From Chloroflexota bacterium (GTDB lineage Bacteria; Chloroflexota; Dehalococcoidia; Lucifugimonadales; UBA3495), in the NCBI GenBank assembly GCA_028873965.1, contig JAPPMU010000019.1, positions 58,820-122,819 on the forward strand: a stretch of DNA of 64,000 bases, read 5' to 3'. The translations under genes and the position numbers were made by a program. Below the pieces are notes generated by a model, which had not been told where the DNA came from, searched no databases, and saw only the letters and a program-made list of their open reading frames with translations. Positions 26,240 through 37,486 of the stretch are shown piece after piece; positions within the stretch are counted from its first letter, which is position 1; every line of letters begins with the position of its first letter.

Positions 26240-28228
26240 TCAGCAGCGGTCGGCATCCGCCGACCAGAAGTCGTACTTCCGCCCCGCCAGGTCCACCACC
26301 TCTTCCACGTCCTCCTCCAGCAGGTAGCCTTCGGACACCAGGCCCATCGCGGCGCGAGTCACCTGCTCCAGGTAGTCCTCGCGGTCGGAGTAGCGTTCCT
26401 CGATTGACGATCGCGGGTCGCCGGAAGCCTCCCGTTCTGATCGTGTGGCCGGCAGCGGCAGCGTCCAGCCGGCCAGGCCACCAGTGATGCCGATGAACAG
26501 ATTGGGGTTGCCGATGCTCTCGTCCCGCAGGTTCCAGCCGGTGTAGGTGGCCACCGGCACCGTGAGGTCCGGCAGGCAGATGCCCCGCCGTTCGTTGAAC
26601 GACTCGTCGATGTCTGCCACCAGCGCCGGGAATTCCTCGCCCTCGTCGGCCGGCAGCTTGATGGTGCGTCCCAGGTGCGACTCCGGCCCGTAGTCAAGCC
26701 GGATCGCCCGGGTGGTTTGCGTCGGGACGCGCACGCCGGGAATCTGGGCGAACCGCTCCAGCAGGGTGTGCGACTCCACCGCCGTGCCGTCGTTCAGGCT
26801 GGGATGGCGGCTGGCGGGAGGCTCCTCGCCCGTGGTCACCCAGCGGTCCAGGTTGTCCAGCGCGGCCCGCAGCAGAGGCGCGTAGTCCACGCTGTTGAAA
26901 GGCAGCTGGCCCTTGATGCCGTCGTTGGCCCGGATCTCGATGGGCGGAAAGTCACCCGAGCCGTGCTGGCAGCCGGCGAAGTGATAGCGGCGCACCGATG
27001 AGGATTCGGCCGCGTCGGTCAGGGTCTCCAGGTCGGTATGAATGAGGGCGGCGTCCCCTCGCCAGTATTCGGCGGAGGTATTGGTGAACATGATCTTGGG
27101 CACATTGCCCCGCCGCTCCAGGGTTTCCAGCAGGGATCCCTGGGCGCCGGTGACCGGGTCGGTCTGCTGGGTGTCCGTGAAGGGGAACATCTCCGGAATG
27201 ATGTAGCAGACGTCCTTAGAAGGCTGCCCGAAGCGCAGGTTGAACTCGCCGCGCATCGCCCCGGCCACGTGGGGGATGATCCCGTCCAGCGCCGGCCGGT
27301 CTTCCTCGTCCTCGTTGATGCCGACGTGGATGTACTGGCGCAGGAAGCGTCCGCTCTGGGAACGGCCCATGGCGTAAGCGTAGTCGATGGCGCCGGCGCA
27401 GGGGTTACCCGCCGTTGCCGGAGCGTGTTTCAGAAACGACACCACATCCCTCATGGCCGCGAACCCCAGGCCCACGATCCGGCTGCCGGTGGTGGTGTAC
27501 ACCAACTGGTAGATCTTCCCCGGTTCGAACCCGGAGGGCATGTAGACGTGGTTGTGCTGCGGCTCCAGATCGGCGTCTTCGACCCGGACGAAGGACCACT
27601 GGTCACGGTCAACGGGTGCGGCCGGACTGTTGGGCAGGTCGCGCACCGTCAGGGTGGCGTCCGCTTCCTCGGGATCGGCGGCGGGATTGGGCAGGTGCTG
27701 CCGGTCGGCCAGCAGGAACACGTTCGTCGGCTCGTTGCATTGGAACTGGCACATGATCTTGCCCGTCAGCGGGCCCTGGGGGCCGATGGCTTCCGGCGCG
27801 TGCATGCCGATAAGACCGGGGGTGGGCGGGACGTCGGCCTGCCAGCCGCCCCAGACCACGGTGTAACCCCGGCGCATCAGGTAGCCGTTGCCCGCTTCCA
27901 GGGGGGACGTGGGGTCGTTGGCCGTGGGAACGCTGTTCAGGCTCAATGCGGTCTTCCGGCCGCGGTTCACCACGTCGAACAGGATGCGCCTGTTCCCCCG
28001 TTCAACGTTCGCCGGCTGTAGCATGGCGAAGTCCGCCGAAAACTCCACCAGCCCGGCTGCGTTGCGCGGCGCCAGATCCAGGTCTGTGATCCCCTGGTTC
28101 CGGGGGTGCGACGGGTCCACCGCGTAATGCGCGGTGCCTTCCAGGAGCTCATACGCGCCCACGTTGCCGAAGCTCTCGCCCGACGCGAAGCTGCTCCGCT
28201 TGGTGATTTCCAGTTCTGTAATAGCCAA
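26240..28228 (-). CDS. Large alpha/beta hydrolase domain protein (PF20091 type)
   Basis: 662 residues. N-terminal strands ITELEITKRSSFASG and GAYELLEGTAHYAVDP, then FDVVNRGRK and RGYTVVWGGWQADVP are typical of the large uncharacterised hydrolase family with an alpha/beta hydrolase domain. MGRSQSGRFLRQYIH (around residue 290) has the GxSxG-like nucleophile elbow. SVRRYHFAGCQHG and RHPSLNDGT follow. TTG at 28228 after GGAGGCATC is the only start with a good site. No signal peptide. The substrate is unknown. Alone in the family B-flanked stretch, with the VOC gene downstream. Confidence 0.75.
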   Translation of the reverse strand: MAITELEITKRSSFASGESFGNVGAYELLEGTAHYAVDPSHPRNQGITDLDLAPRNAAGLVEFSADFAMLQPANVERGNRRILFDVVNRGRKTALSLNSVPTANDPTSPLEAGNGYLMRRGYTVVWGGWQADVPPTPGLIGMHAPEAIGPQGPLTGKIMCQFQCNEPTNVFLLADRQHLPNPAADPEEADATLTVRDLPNSPAAPVDRDQWSFVRVEDADLEPQHNHVYMPSGFEPGKIYQLVYTTTGSRIVGLGFAAMRDVVSFLKHAPATAGNPCAGAIDYAYAMGRSQSGRFLRQYIHVGINEDEEDRPALDGIIPHVAGAMRGEFNLRFGQPSKDVCYIIPEMFPFTDTQQTDPVTGAQGSLLETLERRGNVPKIMFTNTSAEYWRGDAALIHTDLETLTDAAESSSVRRYHFAGCQHGSGDFPPIEIRANDGIKGQLPFNSVDYAPLLRAALDNLDRWVTTGEEPPASRHPSLNDGTAVESHTLLERFAQIPGVRVPTQTTRAIRLDYGPESHLGRTIKLPADEGEEFPALVADIDESFNERRGICLPDLTVPVATYTGWNLRDESIGNPNLFIGITGGLAGWTLPLPATRSEREASGDPRSSIEERYSDREDYLEQVTRAAMGLVSEGYLLEEDVEEVVDLAGRKYDFWSADADRC

Positions 28229-28336
28229 GATGCCTCCGGTGGGCCAACGGCCGATGGTGAGTGCGGGAAGTTCTGATTGCGATGGTTTGTGATAGCCGCG
28301 ATATTAGCACTCTTGGGAGTATCGTGGCGGTGTGTT

Positions 28337-28483
28337 AGAGCCTTTTGACATTTCCCGTCATTCCGGCGCAAGCCGGAATCCAGAGAGTACACAGCGAGAC
28401 CAACGTCTCTGCTGCAATACCTGTACTGGGTTCCTGCTTTCGCAGGAACGACGGTGAGATTTTCAAAATGTCAATACGGCCTG
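28337..28483. repeat. Composite palindromic element, family B core with AGAGCCTTTTGACATTT-type ends
   Basis: Core 28357-28452 (GTCATTCCGGCGCAAGCCGG to CCTGCTTTCGCAGGAACGAC). Outer arms AGAGCCTTTTGACATTT and AAAATGTCAATACGGCCT are inverted copies. Between two minus-strand genes, just after the amidohydrolase stop. Confidence 0.8.
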
Positions 28484-28527
28484 GTAAGCGCGGGTTAGAC
28501 GGCCAAATCTTGTTGACCCGAGTCCTA

Positions 28528-30078
28528 TCACGAACGGGCGTTGTATGCCGTGAACGGCTGCGCGTCCTGCGGCATCGTGCCACTGTAGAACCGTCGCAGG
28601 TGGGGCTCTACCAGCGAAGCCAGCTCTCGCCGCTCCTCTTCCTGGGCAGTCAGCGGGCGATCCAGGGCGGCCTTGATTTCACGGAACAGGTCCTCCTTGT
28701 CCACCCGGGTCAGTCGTCCGTCGCGCAATATCACCTCGCCGTCCACTAGGACGGTGTCAACGTCGATGCCACGCGCTCGATGAACCAGCGCGTCCACCAC
28801 CGACACGCGCGGGTCCAGGAACGGCTCCTCGATGTTGCGCATGTCCACCAGCGTCATGTCCGCCCGCTTGCCCGGCTCCAGGGTGCCGATGCGGTCGCCG
28901 AACCAACTGGCGTAGGCCCCGTTGGCCGTCGCCATCTCCAGGACCTGGTACGACGTGGGAGGTTCCAGGTTGATGCCGGGCACCCGGTGCAGCTTGAGCA
29001 CCAGACGCATCTCCTGGAACAGGTCCTTGTCGTCGTTCAGGCCGGCCTCGTCGCTGCCGATGGCCACCTTGATGCCGGCCGCCAGGATCCGGCCCATGGG
29101 GGCGATGCCGCTCTGCAACCTTAAATTCGAGCTGGCGTTGTGGCAGATGTTGGTTCCGGTGGCCGCCATGATGCTCAGGTCTTCCTCGGTGGCCCATACG
29201 CTGTGGCCGCAGACTACTTCCGGCCCGAGGAACCCTATCTCGTGAAGGTGCTGTAAAGGCGTCTTGCCGTAGGCAGTGTGGCCGTACAGCTTCTGGTAGA
29301 CCGTCTCCTGCAGGTGGATGTGAATGCCGGTGTCGTGGCGTCCGGCCAGCTCCTTGATGGCAGTCAGCAGCCCGTCGGAGCAACGATGCACGTTGCTGGG
29401 GGCCATCGTCACCTGCACCCGTTCGTACTGGTTGCCGCCGTATTTCCTGCAGATCTCTTCCAGGACGGGCATGATTTCGGCCACGGGCCGGTAGCCGGGC
29501 GCCATGAAGGAGCGGTACCGTTCGGCCAGGTCAGGGGGCATTTGGGCGGCGAAATCGGCTTCGCCGCCGCCAGCCCCGGCAACCATCGAATTCTGGTCCA
29601 CAACCGACGGAGCGTAGGAGACCCGCATTCCGCTGGCCTGGTACGCGCCCACCACCTTGTCGGCGATCTCCATGCTCACCGGACCAGTTCCGCGAGGGGT
29701 CGAGTGAATCGCCTGCACCGTGGTGGTGCCGGTCTCGATCATCTGCACCGCGCCGTAAAGCTGGTCCAGGTAGGGGTCGATGGCTCGAACGCCGATGCGG
29801 TGGAGGCTCCACATTTCCAGCGGCAGGTCCGGCGCGCCCATCTGGAAGGGGGTCATCCCCACGTGGAAATGGTCGTTGACCAGCCCCGGCATGACGATGT
29901 GGTTGCCGGAACCGATGACCTCGGCGTCGGGATGCTGGCGGGTGAGTTCGCGGTAGTCGCCGACCGCTTCGATTACGCCGTCGCGCTGGAGCACTGCCCC
30001 GTCATCGACCACCTCCGCCGAGTTGGCGCCGGTGACCTTGCAAACGACGTGTTTGCCCCGTATCAGAGATAGTGCCAT
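28528..30078 (-). CDS. Amidohydrolase, cytosine-deaminase/chlorohydrolase-like (TRZ/ATZ type)
   Basis: 516 residues starting MALSLIRGKHVVCK (ATG at 30078 after GGAGGGA). The metal site is visible: VNDHFHVG (H70, H72), IHIHLQET, VVCGHSVWA, and AIGSDEAGLNDD with the late Asp. This is the subtype III amidohydrolase pattern of deaminases and triazine hydrolases (one metal, one carboxylate proton donor). The C-terminal 70 residues, charged, are longer than usual. Likely a hydrolase of an N-heterocycle or amidine, in the cytoplasm. Convergent or divergent partners are not obvious; it is read divergently from the small alpha/beta hydrolase at 30287. Confidence 0.83.
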   Translation of the reverse strand: MALSLIRGKHVVCKVTGANSAEVVDDGAVLQRDGVIEAVGDYRELTRQHPDAEVIGSGNHIVMPGLVNDHFHVGMTPFQMGAPDLPLEMWSLHRIGVRAIDPYLDQLYGAVQMIETGTTTVQAIHSTPRGTGPVSMEIADKVVGAYQASGMRVSYAPSVVDQNSMVAGAGGGEADFAAQMPPDLAERYRSFMAPGYRPVAEIMPVLEEICRKYGGNQYERVQVTMAPSNVHRCSDGLLTAIKELAGRHDTGIHIHLQETVYQKLYGHTAYGKTPLQHLHEIGFLGPEVVCGHSVWATEEDLSIMAATGTNICHNASSNLRLQSGIAPMGRILAAGIKVAIGSDEAGLNDDKDLFQEMRLVLKLHRVPGINLEPPTSYQVLEMATANGAYASWFGDRIGTLEPGKRADMTLVDMRNIEEPFLDPRVSVVDALVHRARGIDVDTVLVDGEVILRDGRLTRVDKEDLFREIKAALDRPLTAQEEERRELASLVEPHLRRFYSGTMPQDAQPFTAYNARS

Positions 30079-30286
30079 GGCCGCTTCCCTCCGCAGATGC
30101 CCAGCGTAATTCTTGTCAAAGCCGGAGTGTTTCACGCCGCATTCTACACACTCCCGGCAACAACTCAGGACGCCGCTGTTGCGTGATGCTTCGGCGAACC
30201 GTCACATCGACAACCCTCCCTTGGGATATGCTTGTCCACGGCGCTGCCGAAGGGCGCGAATAAATCCACGATCACGCGGAGGAAGC

Positions 30287-31099
30287 ATGCCGATCCTCAA
30301 CTTGAACGGCGACCAGTTTCATTATCACCTTGACGATTTTTCCGACCCCTGGCGTCAGGACGCCCCGATATTGCTACACCACGCCGCCGGCGGGAACCTG
30401 CACCGCTGGCGACCGTGGGTGCCGACCCTGGCGCGACATCGCCAGGTAGTGCGCTTCGACATGCGGGGTCATGCCGGTACGCACAAGAGTCTTGGCGATC
30501 CATTCGATCTGACTGATCTGGCCGGCGACATCGCCCGCGTCATGGACGCGCTGGGGATGGACAGGACCCATCTGGTAGGAGCGTCGGCAGGGGGCATCGT
30601 GAGCCTGCAGTTCGCCCACGATCATCCCGACCGCCTGCTTAGCCTGACGCTGGTGGCGTCCACTCCCAGGTTGGCCCAGATGGGCGCCAATATGGACGCC
30701 GCCCCCTGGCGGGGCATACTGGAGCAGCAGGGGACACGAGCCTGGCTGCTGGCCGACACCGACAAGCGGTTCGGCCCGGACACTCCCGACGAGATCGTTC
30801 AGTGGTACGCGGATGAAGGCGAAAAAACCCAGGCGTCGGAGGTGCTGGCGCTACAGGGTTGCCTGCTGGCGGCGGATCTCACGCCGCTGCTGCCAGACAT
30901 CGCCGTTCCGACGCTGATCCTGGGCGCGGCGCACGACGACATTACTCCCGTGGAGATCCAACATCTGATGGCCGAGCACATGCCCAACGCCCAGCTGGAA
31001 CTCTTCGACGGCGTGGGTCACAACATGAAGGTGGAAATTCCCGACGCGCTGGCGGCCAGAGCCCTGGAGTTTGTGCGCAGCGTCGACGGCGGCGCGTAG
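30287..31099 (+). CDS. Alpha/beta hydrolase (3-oxoadipate enol-lactonase-like)
   Basis: 270 residues, start ATG at 30287 after GGAGGAAGC; an upstream extension of 58 codons has no start signal. Catalytic Ser100 in VGASAGGIVS, acid in LGAAHDDITP, His in DGVGHNMKVE, HHAAGG oxyanion loop. Size and motifs resemble 3-oxoadipate enol-lactonases and other small esterases, but several families share these. Reads away from the amidohydrolase gene, 208 bp apart, and converges on the aminotransferase at 31131-32336 with only 31 bp between stops. Confidence 0.8.
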   Translation: MPILNLNGDQFHYHLDDFSDPWRQDAPILLHHAAGGNLHRWRPWVPTLARHRQVVRFDMRGHAGTHKSLGDPFDLTDLAGDIARVMDALGMDRTHLVGASAGGIVSLQFAHDHPDRLLSLTLVASTPRLAQMGANMDAAPWRGILEQQGTRAWLLADTDKRFGPDTPDEIVQWYADEGEKTQASEVLALQGCLLAADLTPLLPDIAVPTLILGAAHDDITPVEIQHLMAEHMPNAQLELFDGVGHNMKVEIPDALAARALEFVRSVDGGA

Positions 31100-31130
31100 T
31101 TCACGGTGTGGCGGCCGGGAGATTACAGGT

Positions 31131-32336
31131 TCACGGGAGAGCGCCCTCGCGTCGGAACACGTCGGCCATTTTTTCCACTCCTTCCCAGATTTCCGCCTCA
31201 GACGGCAGGGCAAAGCAGAGCCGGATGTAGCCGGCCGCCGCGTCGGGGTCGGCTGACCAGTCCGGTCCGGGGTTGAACGCGATGCCTTCCCGCAGCGCCG
31301 GCCCTTCCAGATCGCGGGAGTCCACGCCGTCGGGGAGTTTGACCCACAGGTACATGCCGCCCCGGGGCGCTTCAAACTCAACGCTGGGGCCGAAGGACTC
31401 GCGGAGGGCGCTGCTGAGAACATCGCACTTGCGCTGCAATGCCGAACGCATCTCCAGGATGTGGTCCTCGTAATGGTGGGTGAAGTAATCGCCCACGATC
31501 ATCTGGTCCATGACGCCGGTGCCGGCGTCGTTCTTCCGGGAAAGCAGTCGGCTCATGACGTCCCACGAGGCTACGACATAGCCCAGTCGGGTGCCGGGGC
31601 CCAAAGTCTTCGAGAAGGATCCGATGTGCAACACGCGATTGGTGTCATCCAGGGACCGGATCGCGTTCTCGTACTCGCCCTCGAATATCAGGTCGGCGTA
31701 GCACTCGTCTTCAAATATCGGTACGCCGTATTCTTGGCTCAACTCCAGCATTTGCAACCGGCGTTCCATGGTCAAAACGGTGCCGGTGGGGTTCTGCAAG
31801 GTCGGGATCGTATAGATGTATTTGGGCCGCACGCCACGGTCGCGCAGGTCTTCCAGGGCTTGGGCCAGGTGATCCATCCGCATCCCATCCTGGTCCACCT
31901 CGATGCCGACGATGTTGACCTTGCGGCGCCGTAGGTTGCCCAGGGCGCCGGAGAAGCTGAACGCCTCCACAATCGCCGTGTCATCCTCTTCCAGCAGGAT
32001 TTCGTTGATGAGTTCGATCCCCTGTCCCGAGCCGGACGTGATCAGAACATCATCGATGGTGGTGTTGATGCCGCGATGCTGCCCCAGCTTTTCGACCAGG
32101 AACTCGCGCAAGGGGAGAATGCCCTGCGGCCCGCCGGAGAAGTTGTACATGGAGATGTTGCGCGGATCGCCGCGGAATACCCTCTCCGCCGACTCGATGA
32201 ACCCTTCCGCGGGAACCATGTCGGGGTCGCTGTGGCCGCCAATGAAGTTATACCGGGGATGGCCTCCCCATTGAGGCGCAGGTGGCGGCAGTTCCCGGTT
32301 GAATAGCGCGGAATAGTCCAAACCCTGCCCTGGCAT
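31131..32336 (-). CDS. PLP-dependent aminotransferase (2-aminoadipate transaminase-like)
   Basis: 401 residues starting MPGQGLDYSALF (ATG at 32336 after CGGAGGATCAGCTG). Fold type I aminotransferase: YTIPTLQNPTGTVLTM, FEDECYADLIF (D), IGSFSKTLGPGTRLGY (K243 as Schiff-base lysine, R250). The lack of an N-terminal HTH separates it from MocR regulators; it resembles LysN-like 2-aminoadipate/aromatic aminotransferases. A longer frame (to 32519) is open only because it reads through a family A repeat. Downstream gene converges. Confidence 0.86.
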   Translation of the reverse strand: MPGQGLDYSALFNRELPPPAPQWGGHPRYNFIGGHSDPDMVPAEGFIESAERVFRGDPRNISMYNFSGGPQGILPLREFLVEKLGQHRGINTTIDDVLITSGSGQGIELINEILLEEDDTAIVEAFSFSGALGNLRRRKVNIVGIEVDQDGMRMDHLAQALEDLRDRGVRPKYIYTIPTLQNPTGTVLTMERRLQMLELSQEYGVPIFEDECYADLIFEGEYENAIRSLDDTNRVLHIGSFSKTLGPGTRLGYVVASWDVMSRLLSRKNDAGTGVMDQMIVGDYFTHHYEDHILEMRSALQRKCDVLSSALRESFGPSVEFEAPRGGMYLWVKLPDGVDSRDLEGPALREGIAFNPGPDWSADPDAAAGYIRLCFALPSEAEIWEGVEKMADVFRREGALP

Positions 32337-32451
32337 CAGCTGATCCTCCGATTTTATTGGTACTCTCCCTGCCAATCGAGGCAGCGCGGTCGTCAGCATC
32401 TTAACACTGCGACCGTTGGGCGTCGACGGTATGGCAGTGTTCACCCGTACC

Positions 32452-32542
32452 GTCATTGCGAGCGCAGCGTGGCAATCTCGTCGGTGTAACCGCGTTTCTC
32501 TGGGCAACGAGATCGCCACGTCGCTGCGCTCCTCGCGATGAC
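32452..32542. repeat. Palindromic repeat, family A
   Basis: GTCATTGCGAGCGCAGCGTG to CTGCGCTCCTCGCGATGAC. Between two minus-strand genes. It provides a false N-terminal extension (MAISLPRETRLHRRDC) to the aminotransferase frame. Confidence 0.88.
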
Positions 32543-32580
32543 ACCGGCTACGCCTGAGAAAGACAGCGGTCGTAATGCCG

Positions 32581-33138
32581 TTAGCCGCTGTCCCCGGTGC
32601 CGCCTTCAGGTCCCAACTCCAGCAGGCGCATGCCCCGGTCCACCTGCTGGCCCGGCTCCACGGACACCCGCCTGACGACGCCGGCCCGCGGTGCGGTGAT
32701 CACCAACTCCATTTTCATGGACTCCATCAGCACCACCGTCTGGTTGCGCTCCACCCGGTCACCCTCGCCGACCAGTACCTCCAGCACCGCGCCGGGCATG
32801 GGAGCGAGAATATCTCCGGGCGCTTCCGTGGTCGCGCTGCCGCCGCGTCTACGGGTTTCAACCCGCTGGAACACGAACAGAGCGCCATCCAGCCACAGGT
32901 GCAGCTCAGCGCCAACCCAGGCCCAGGCGAAGGGAAGAGACCGGCCCGATTCGGTGCCGCACAGCCCTTCTCCGGCCTGACGTGCCTCGATGGTGAGAGT
33001 AATTGTAGCATCTAACACCACAGGGTCATCGCCCTCCAGGCTGAAGACGAACCCGCCATCTTGCTCGTCAGATCGGTAACGGTAGGCTTCGCCTAGAATG
33101 GGATACGCCTCCCGCATCTGGCCCTGGCTCGTGGTCAC
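32581..33138 (-). CDS. Biotinyl (BT-BCCP) subunit of acyl-CoA carboxylase
   Basis: 185 residues. C-terminal 75 residues form a biotinyl domain with VLMESMKMELV (biotinylated K142) and APMPGAVLEVLVGEGD; residues 20-95 resemble the BT (carboxyltransferase-binding) barrel domain of MCC/PCC alpha subunits. It starts with GTG at 33138, overlapping the biotin carboxylase stop TGA as GTGA, so the two are translationally coupled. In most bacteria this is the C-terminal half of one alpha protein; here it is a separate gene, giving 501 + 185 residues, the right total for one alpha subunit. Confidence 0.85.
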   Translation of the reverse strand: MTTSQGQMREAYPILGEAYRYRSDEQDGGFVFSLEGDDPVVLDATITLTIEARQAGEGLCGTESGRSLPFAWAWVGAELHLWLDGALFVFQRVETRRRGGSATTEAPGDILAPMPGAVLEVLVGEGDRVERNQTVVLMESMKMELVITAPRAGVVRRVSVEPGQQVDRGMRLLELGPEGGTGDSG

Positions 33139-34637
33139 GGCAGCCTCCGTTCGCCGGCGTTTTGCCAGGGGCTGGCGCTGACCGGTCTGTCAGCCGGGGC
33201 GGCCGGCGATGCTGGGCCGACGGGCTGTTGGGATGCCCACGCTGCCAGCGCCTGCGTCATTGCGCGGTGCTCGTCTGTGATTGCTGGCCGAGTCACCGCG
33301 GGGTTCCACTCCAGGAATCCGGTATCGTATTCGCCCTGCTGAAACTGAGCGTGCCTCAGCACCGCGCGCAACAGCGGGATGTTGGTTACAACCCCCAGGA
33401 CCAGGAATTGGGACAAGGCCACGTCCATCCGGCGCAGACTGAGTTCGCGATCCGGCGCCCAGGCCACCAGCTTGGCCAGCATGGGGTCGTAGTAAATCGA
33501 CACCTCCTGACCCTGATCCACGCCGCTGTCCAGTCGTAACCCCGGGCCGCTGGGGGGACGCCAGCGCAGCAGCGCGCCGGTGGACGGCACGAAGTCGTGG
33601 TAGGGGTCTTCAGCGTAGATGCGGCACTCGATGGCGTGGCCCCGGGGCTGGATGTCTTCCTGTTGCAGCGTCAGGGCCTCCCCGTCGGCGATGCGTACCT
33701 GCCATTCCACCATGTCCAGTCCCAGCACAGCCTCGGTGACCGGATGCTCCACCTGGAGACGGGCGTTCATTTCCAGGAAGTAGAACTCGCCGGCGCGAGG
33801 ATCCAGCAGGAACTCGACGGTCCCGGCGTTGACGTATCCGGCCTCCCGGGCAACGGCCACGGCGGCATCACCCATGCGCTGACGCAGTTCGGGCGTCAGG
33901 GCCGGCGAGGGGGTCTCCTCGATTATCTTCTGGTGCCGTCGCTGGACGCTGCATTCCCGCTCGCCCAGGTGGATGGTGTGGCCGGCGCCGTCGGCCAGCA
34001 CCTGGATTTCCACGTGGCGCGGGTTGGCGACGTATCGCTCCAGGAACACGCGGCCGTCGCCAAAGGCGGCCTGAGCCTCGCGGCTGGCCAGTTCCATGTC
34101 GGTGTCCAGGCGATCGGGGCTGTTGACGACGCGCATGCCACGACCACCTCCGCCGGCGGTGGCCTTCACCAACAAAGGGAACCCCCAGTGCTCGGCGAAC
34201 TCAGCGGCTGCCGGGTCGCCCGGCAGGCACTCGGGAGACCCCGGCACCACGGGGACGCCGGCACGCTGCGCAATCTCCTTGGAGCGGAGCTTGTCGCCAA
34301 GAAGTGCCATGCTGTCCGCGGTTGGCCCAATGAACGTGATCCCAGCTTCCCCGCACGCCCGGGCGAACGCCGGGTTTTCCGACAGGAAGCCGTAGCCCGG
34401 GTGTATGGCATCGGCTCCGCAGTCCCGGGCGGCCTGCACTATCCGGTCGATGTTCAGGTAGGTCTCTTCTGCCGTGCTCCCGGGGAGGGACACCGCCTGC
34501 TCAGCAGTGGCGACGTGCGGAGCCCCGGCGTCCGGGTCGGAATGGACCGCGACGGGAGCGATGCCCATGGCCCGGAGGGTCTGGTTGATCCTGACCGCGA
34601 TCTCGCCCCGATTGGCTACCAGCACCTTGGAAAACAT
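33135..34637 (-). CDS. Biotin carboxylase subunit of acyl-CoA carboxylase
   Basis: 500 residues, complete ATP-grasp biotin carboxylase: FSKVLVANRGEIAVRI, DAIHPGYGFLSENPAFA, KATAGGGGRGMRVV (Gly-rich ATP loop), ERECSVQRRHQKIIEE, EFYFLEMNARLQVEHP, and the C-terminal YYDPMLAKLVAWA. It catalyses ATP- and bicarbonate-dependent carboxylation of the biotin carried by the next gene's product. The C-terminal 45 residues are Pro/Ala-rich and may be a linker in place of the missing BT-BCCP fusion. ATG at 34637 is taken; GTG at 34640 is also in frame. It follows a Uma2-family gene on the same strand with 213 bp between. Confidence 0.92.
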   Translation of the reverse strand: MFSKVLVANRGEIAVRINQTLRAMGIAPVAVHSDPDAGAPHVATAEQAVSLPGSTAEETYLNIDRIVQAARDCGADAIHPGYGFLSENPAFARACGEAGITFIGPTADSMALLGDKLRSKEIAQRAGVPVVPGSPECLPGDPAAAEFAEHWGFPLLVKATAGGGGRGMRVVNSPDRLDTDMELASREAQAAFGDGRVFLERYVANPRHVEIQVLADGAGHTIHLGERECSVQRRHQKIIEETPSPALTPELRQRMGDAAVAVAREAGYVNAGTVEFLLDPRAGEFYFLEMNARLQVEHPVTEAVLGLDMVEWQVRIADGEALTLQQEDIQPRGHAIECRIYAEDPYHDFVPSTGALLRWRPPSGPGLRLDSGVDQGQEVSIYYDPMLAKLVAWAPDRELSLRRMDVALSQFLVLGVVTNIPLLRAVLRHAQFQQGEYDTGFLEWNPAVTRPAITDEHRAMTQALAAWASQQPVGPASPAAPADRPVSASPWQNAGERRLP

Positions 34638-34850
34638 CACGGAACATCCGGCATGGGCTGGCGTATCTCCAGGCGGTTGCGAGGAAAATGTCGAGGTGTC
34701 AGTCTCATGGCAACCGCGATAGGTACTGCCCCCAACGGCTGTACGAAGGGAAATACAGCGTATCGTACCCCGCGCCTTTCCGGTGAATTACCAGCCGCGT
34801 CGCGGCGTCCTTTTCCCGGTTGAGCCGGGGAGATGGTCGCTCCGGGCGTG

Positions 34851-35678
34851 TCAGGGATTCTGCCGGCGGAGCTGTTCTTCCAGTTCGCGGAGGCGGGCTT
34901 CGGCGGCGAGGCGTGCATCTCTTTCGGAGTTGGCGTAGGCTTCGGCGGCGACGCGAGCTTCCCTTTCGGAATTGGCGCGGGCTTCGGCGGCGACGCGCGC
35001 AGCCCGCTCGCTGCCCAGGGTGGCGATGTGCTGCCCGGTGGCCGGGTCGTGCCAACCCAGAATGCCCCGGGCCAGTCCACGCGCCAGCCCATCCACATAG
35101 GGTGGACGCCCCGACGGTGACCAGCGCAGGTTCAAGTTCAGAACCGCGCTGTACCCCTGCAAACTCCCGCCGTCCAACTCCTCTATGTCTATCGGCTCGT
35201 ACTCCCCGTTCACCAAACGATCCCCGGCCAGCCGCGCCCCATGATACCGGCCAGTTTCGTCAAACCGCCAATACTCCGGGATGAGCAAACCCGCGTATGT
35301 CTCCCGCTTATCCTCCACGTCCCGCCGGCCGCTGGAACGGGACGCCACTTCCAGCACGAAGTCCGGCGGCTTGCCCTGCTCCGAGATAACGTAAGCGCTG
35401 CGCAGGTAGTAGTCCTCCGGTTTGACGTCGAAAGCCACCAGCAGGTCGGGATAAGTCAGCCCGGTCATGTCCCGAGTGGGGACCAGGGACAGGTAACGCT
35501 CGCCAATCACCAGGGTGGTCTCCGGATTGCCTAGATGCTCGATGAGGTAGTGGGTTCTCCCGGTGACGGCCTGCTGGTCGTAGTTGGTCATCTTGTCGTC
35601 ACGGTCTTCCGGAGGGTCCGGAAACACGAAGGGTTTGCGGGCCTGGGCAGTCCTGGCGAAGGTATCGGGTATGGTCAT
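34851..35678 (-). CDS. Uma2-family endonuclease with repeated C-terminal coiled coil
   Basis: 275 residues. N-terminal Uma2 domain (30-200): PTRDMTGLTYPDLLVAFDV and PPDFVLEVASRSS (105-115), the DE-x-S/T-type restriction-like core seen in Uma2 nucleases, then GLLIPEYWRFDE. The C-terminal 60 residues contain a 14-residue repeat rich in Ala/Arg/Glu (ARVAAEARANSERE, ARVAAEAYANSERD, ARLAAEARLRELEE) predicted as a coiled coil. Uma2 proteins are abundant in cyanobacteria and Chloroflexota, often of unknown role. Here it splits the carboxylase genes, probably by insertion. ATG at 35678. Confidence 0.8.
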   Translation of the reverse strand: MTIPDTFARTAQARKPFVFPDPPEDRDDKMTNYDQQAVTGRTHYLIEHLGNPETTLVIGERYLSLVPTRDMTGLTYPDLLVAFDVKPEDYYLRSAYVISEQGKPPDFVLEVASRSSGRRDVEDKRETYAGLLIPEYWRFDETGRYHGARLAGDRLVNGEYEPIDIEELDGGSLQGYSAVLNLNLRWSPSGRPPYVDGLARGLARGILGWHDPATGQHIATLGSERAARVAAEARANSEREARVAAEAYANSERDARLAAEARLRELEEQLRRQNP

Positions 35679-35750
35679 GTCGCACCTGTCAATTGGGCGC
35701 AGGGCCGGGCTGGCGGCAGAATTATATCAGCGCCGGGTCGAGGCCGGGCT

Positions 35751-37358
<1,608 letters not shown>

Positions 37359-37486
37359 GCTATCTTCGCCGGGCGTCGTTCAGGGATTTGCCGTGCGCTC
37401 ATTGCCCATTATATGCTTCACCGTGAACCCTGTCCGAGTCAGAGCCCGTCGGTTCCGGGTCAACGTTTCCACTTTTGTGTTCCACG

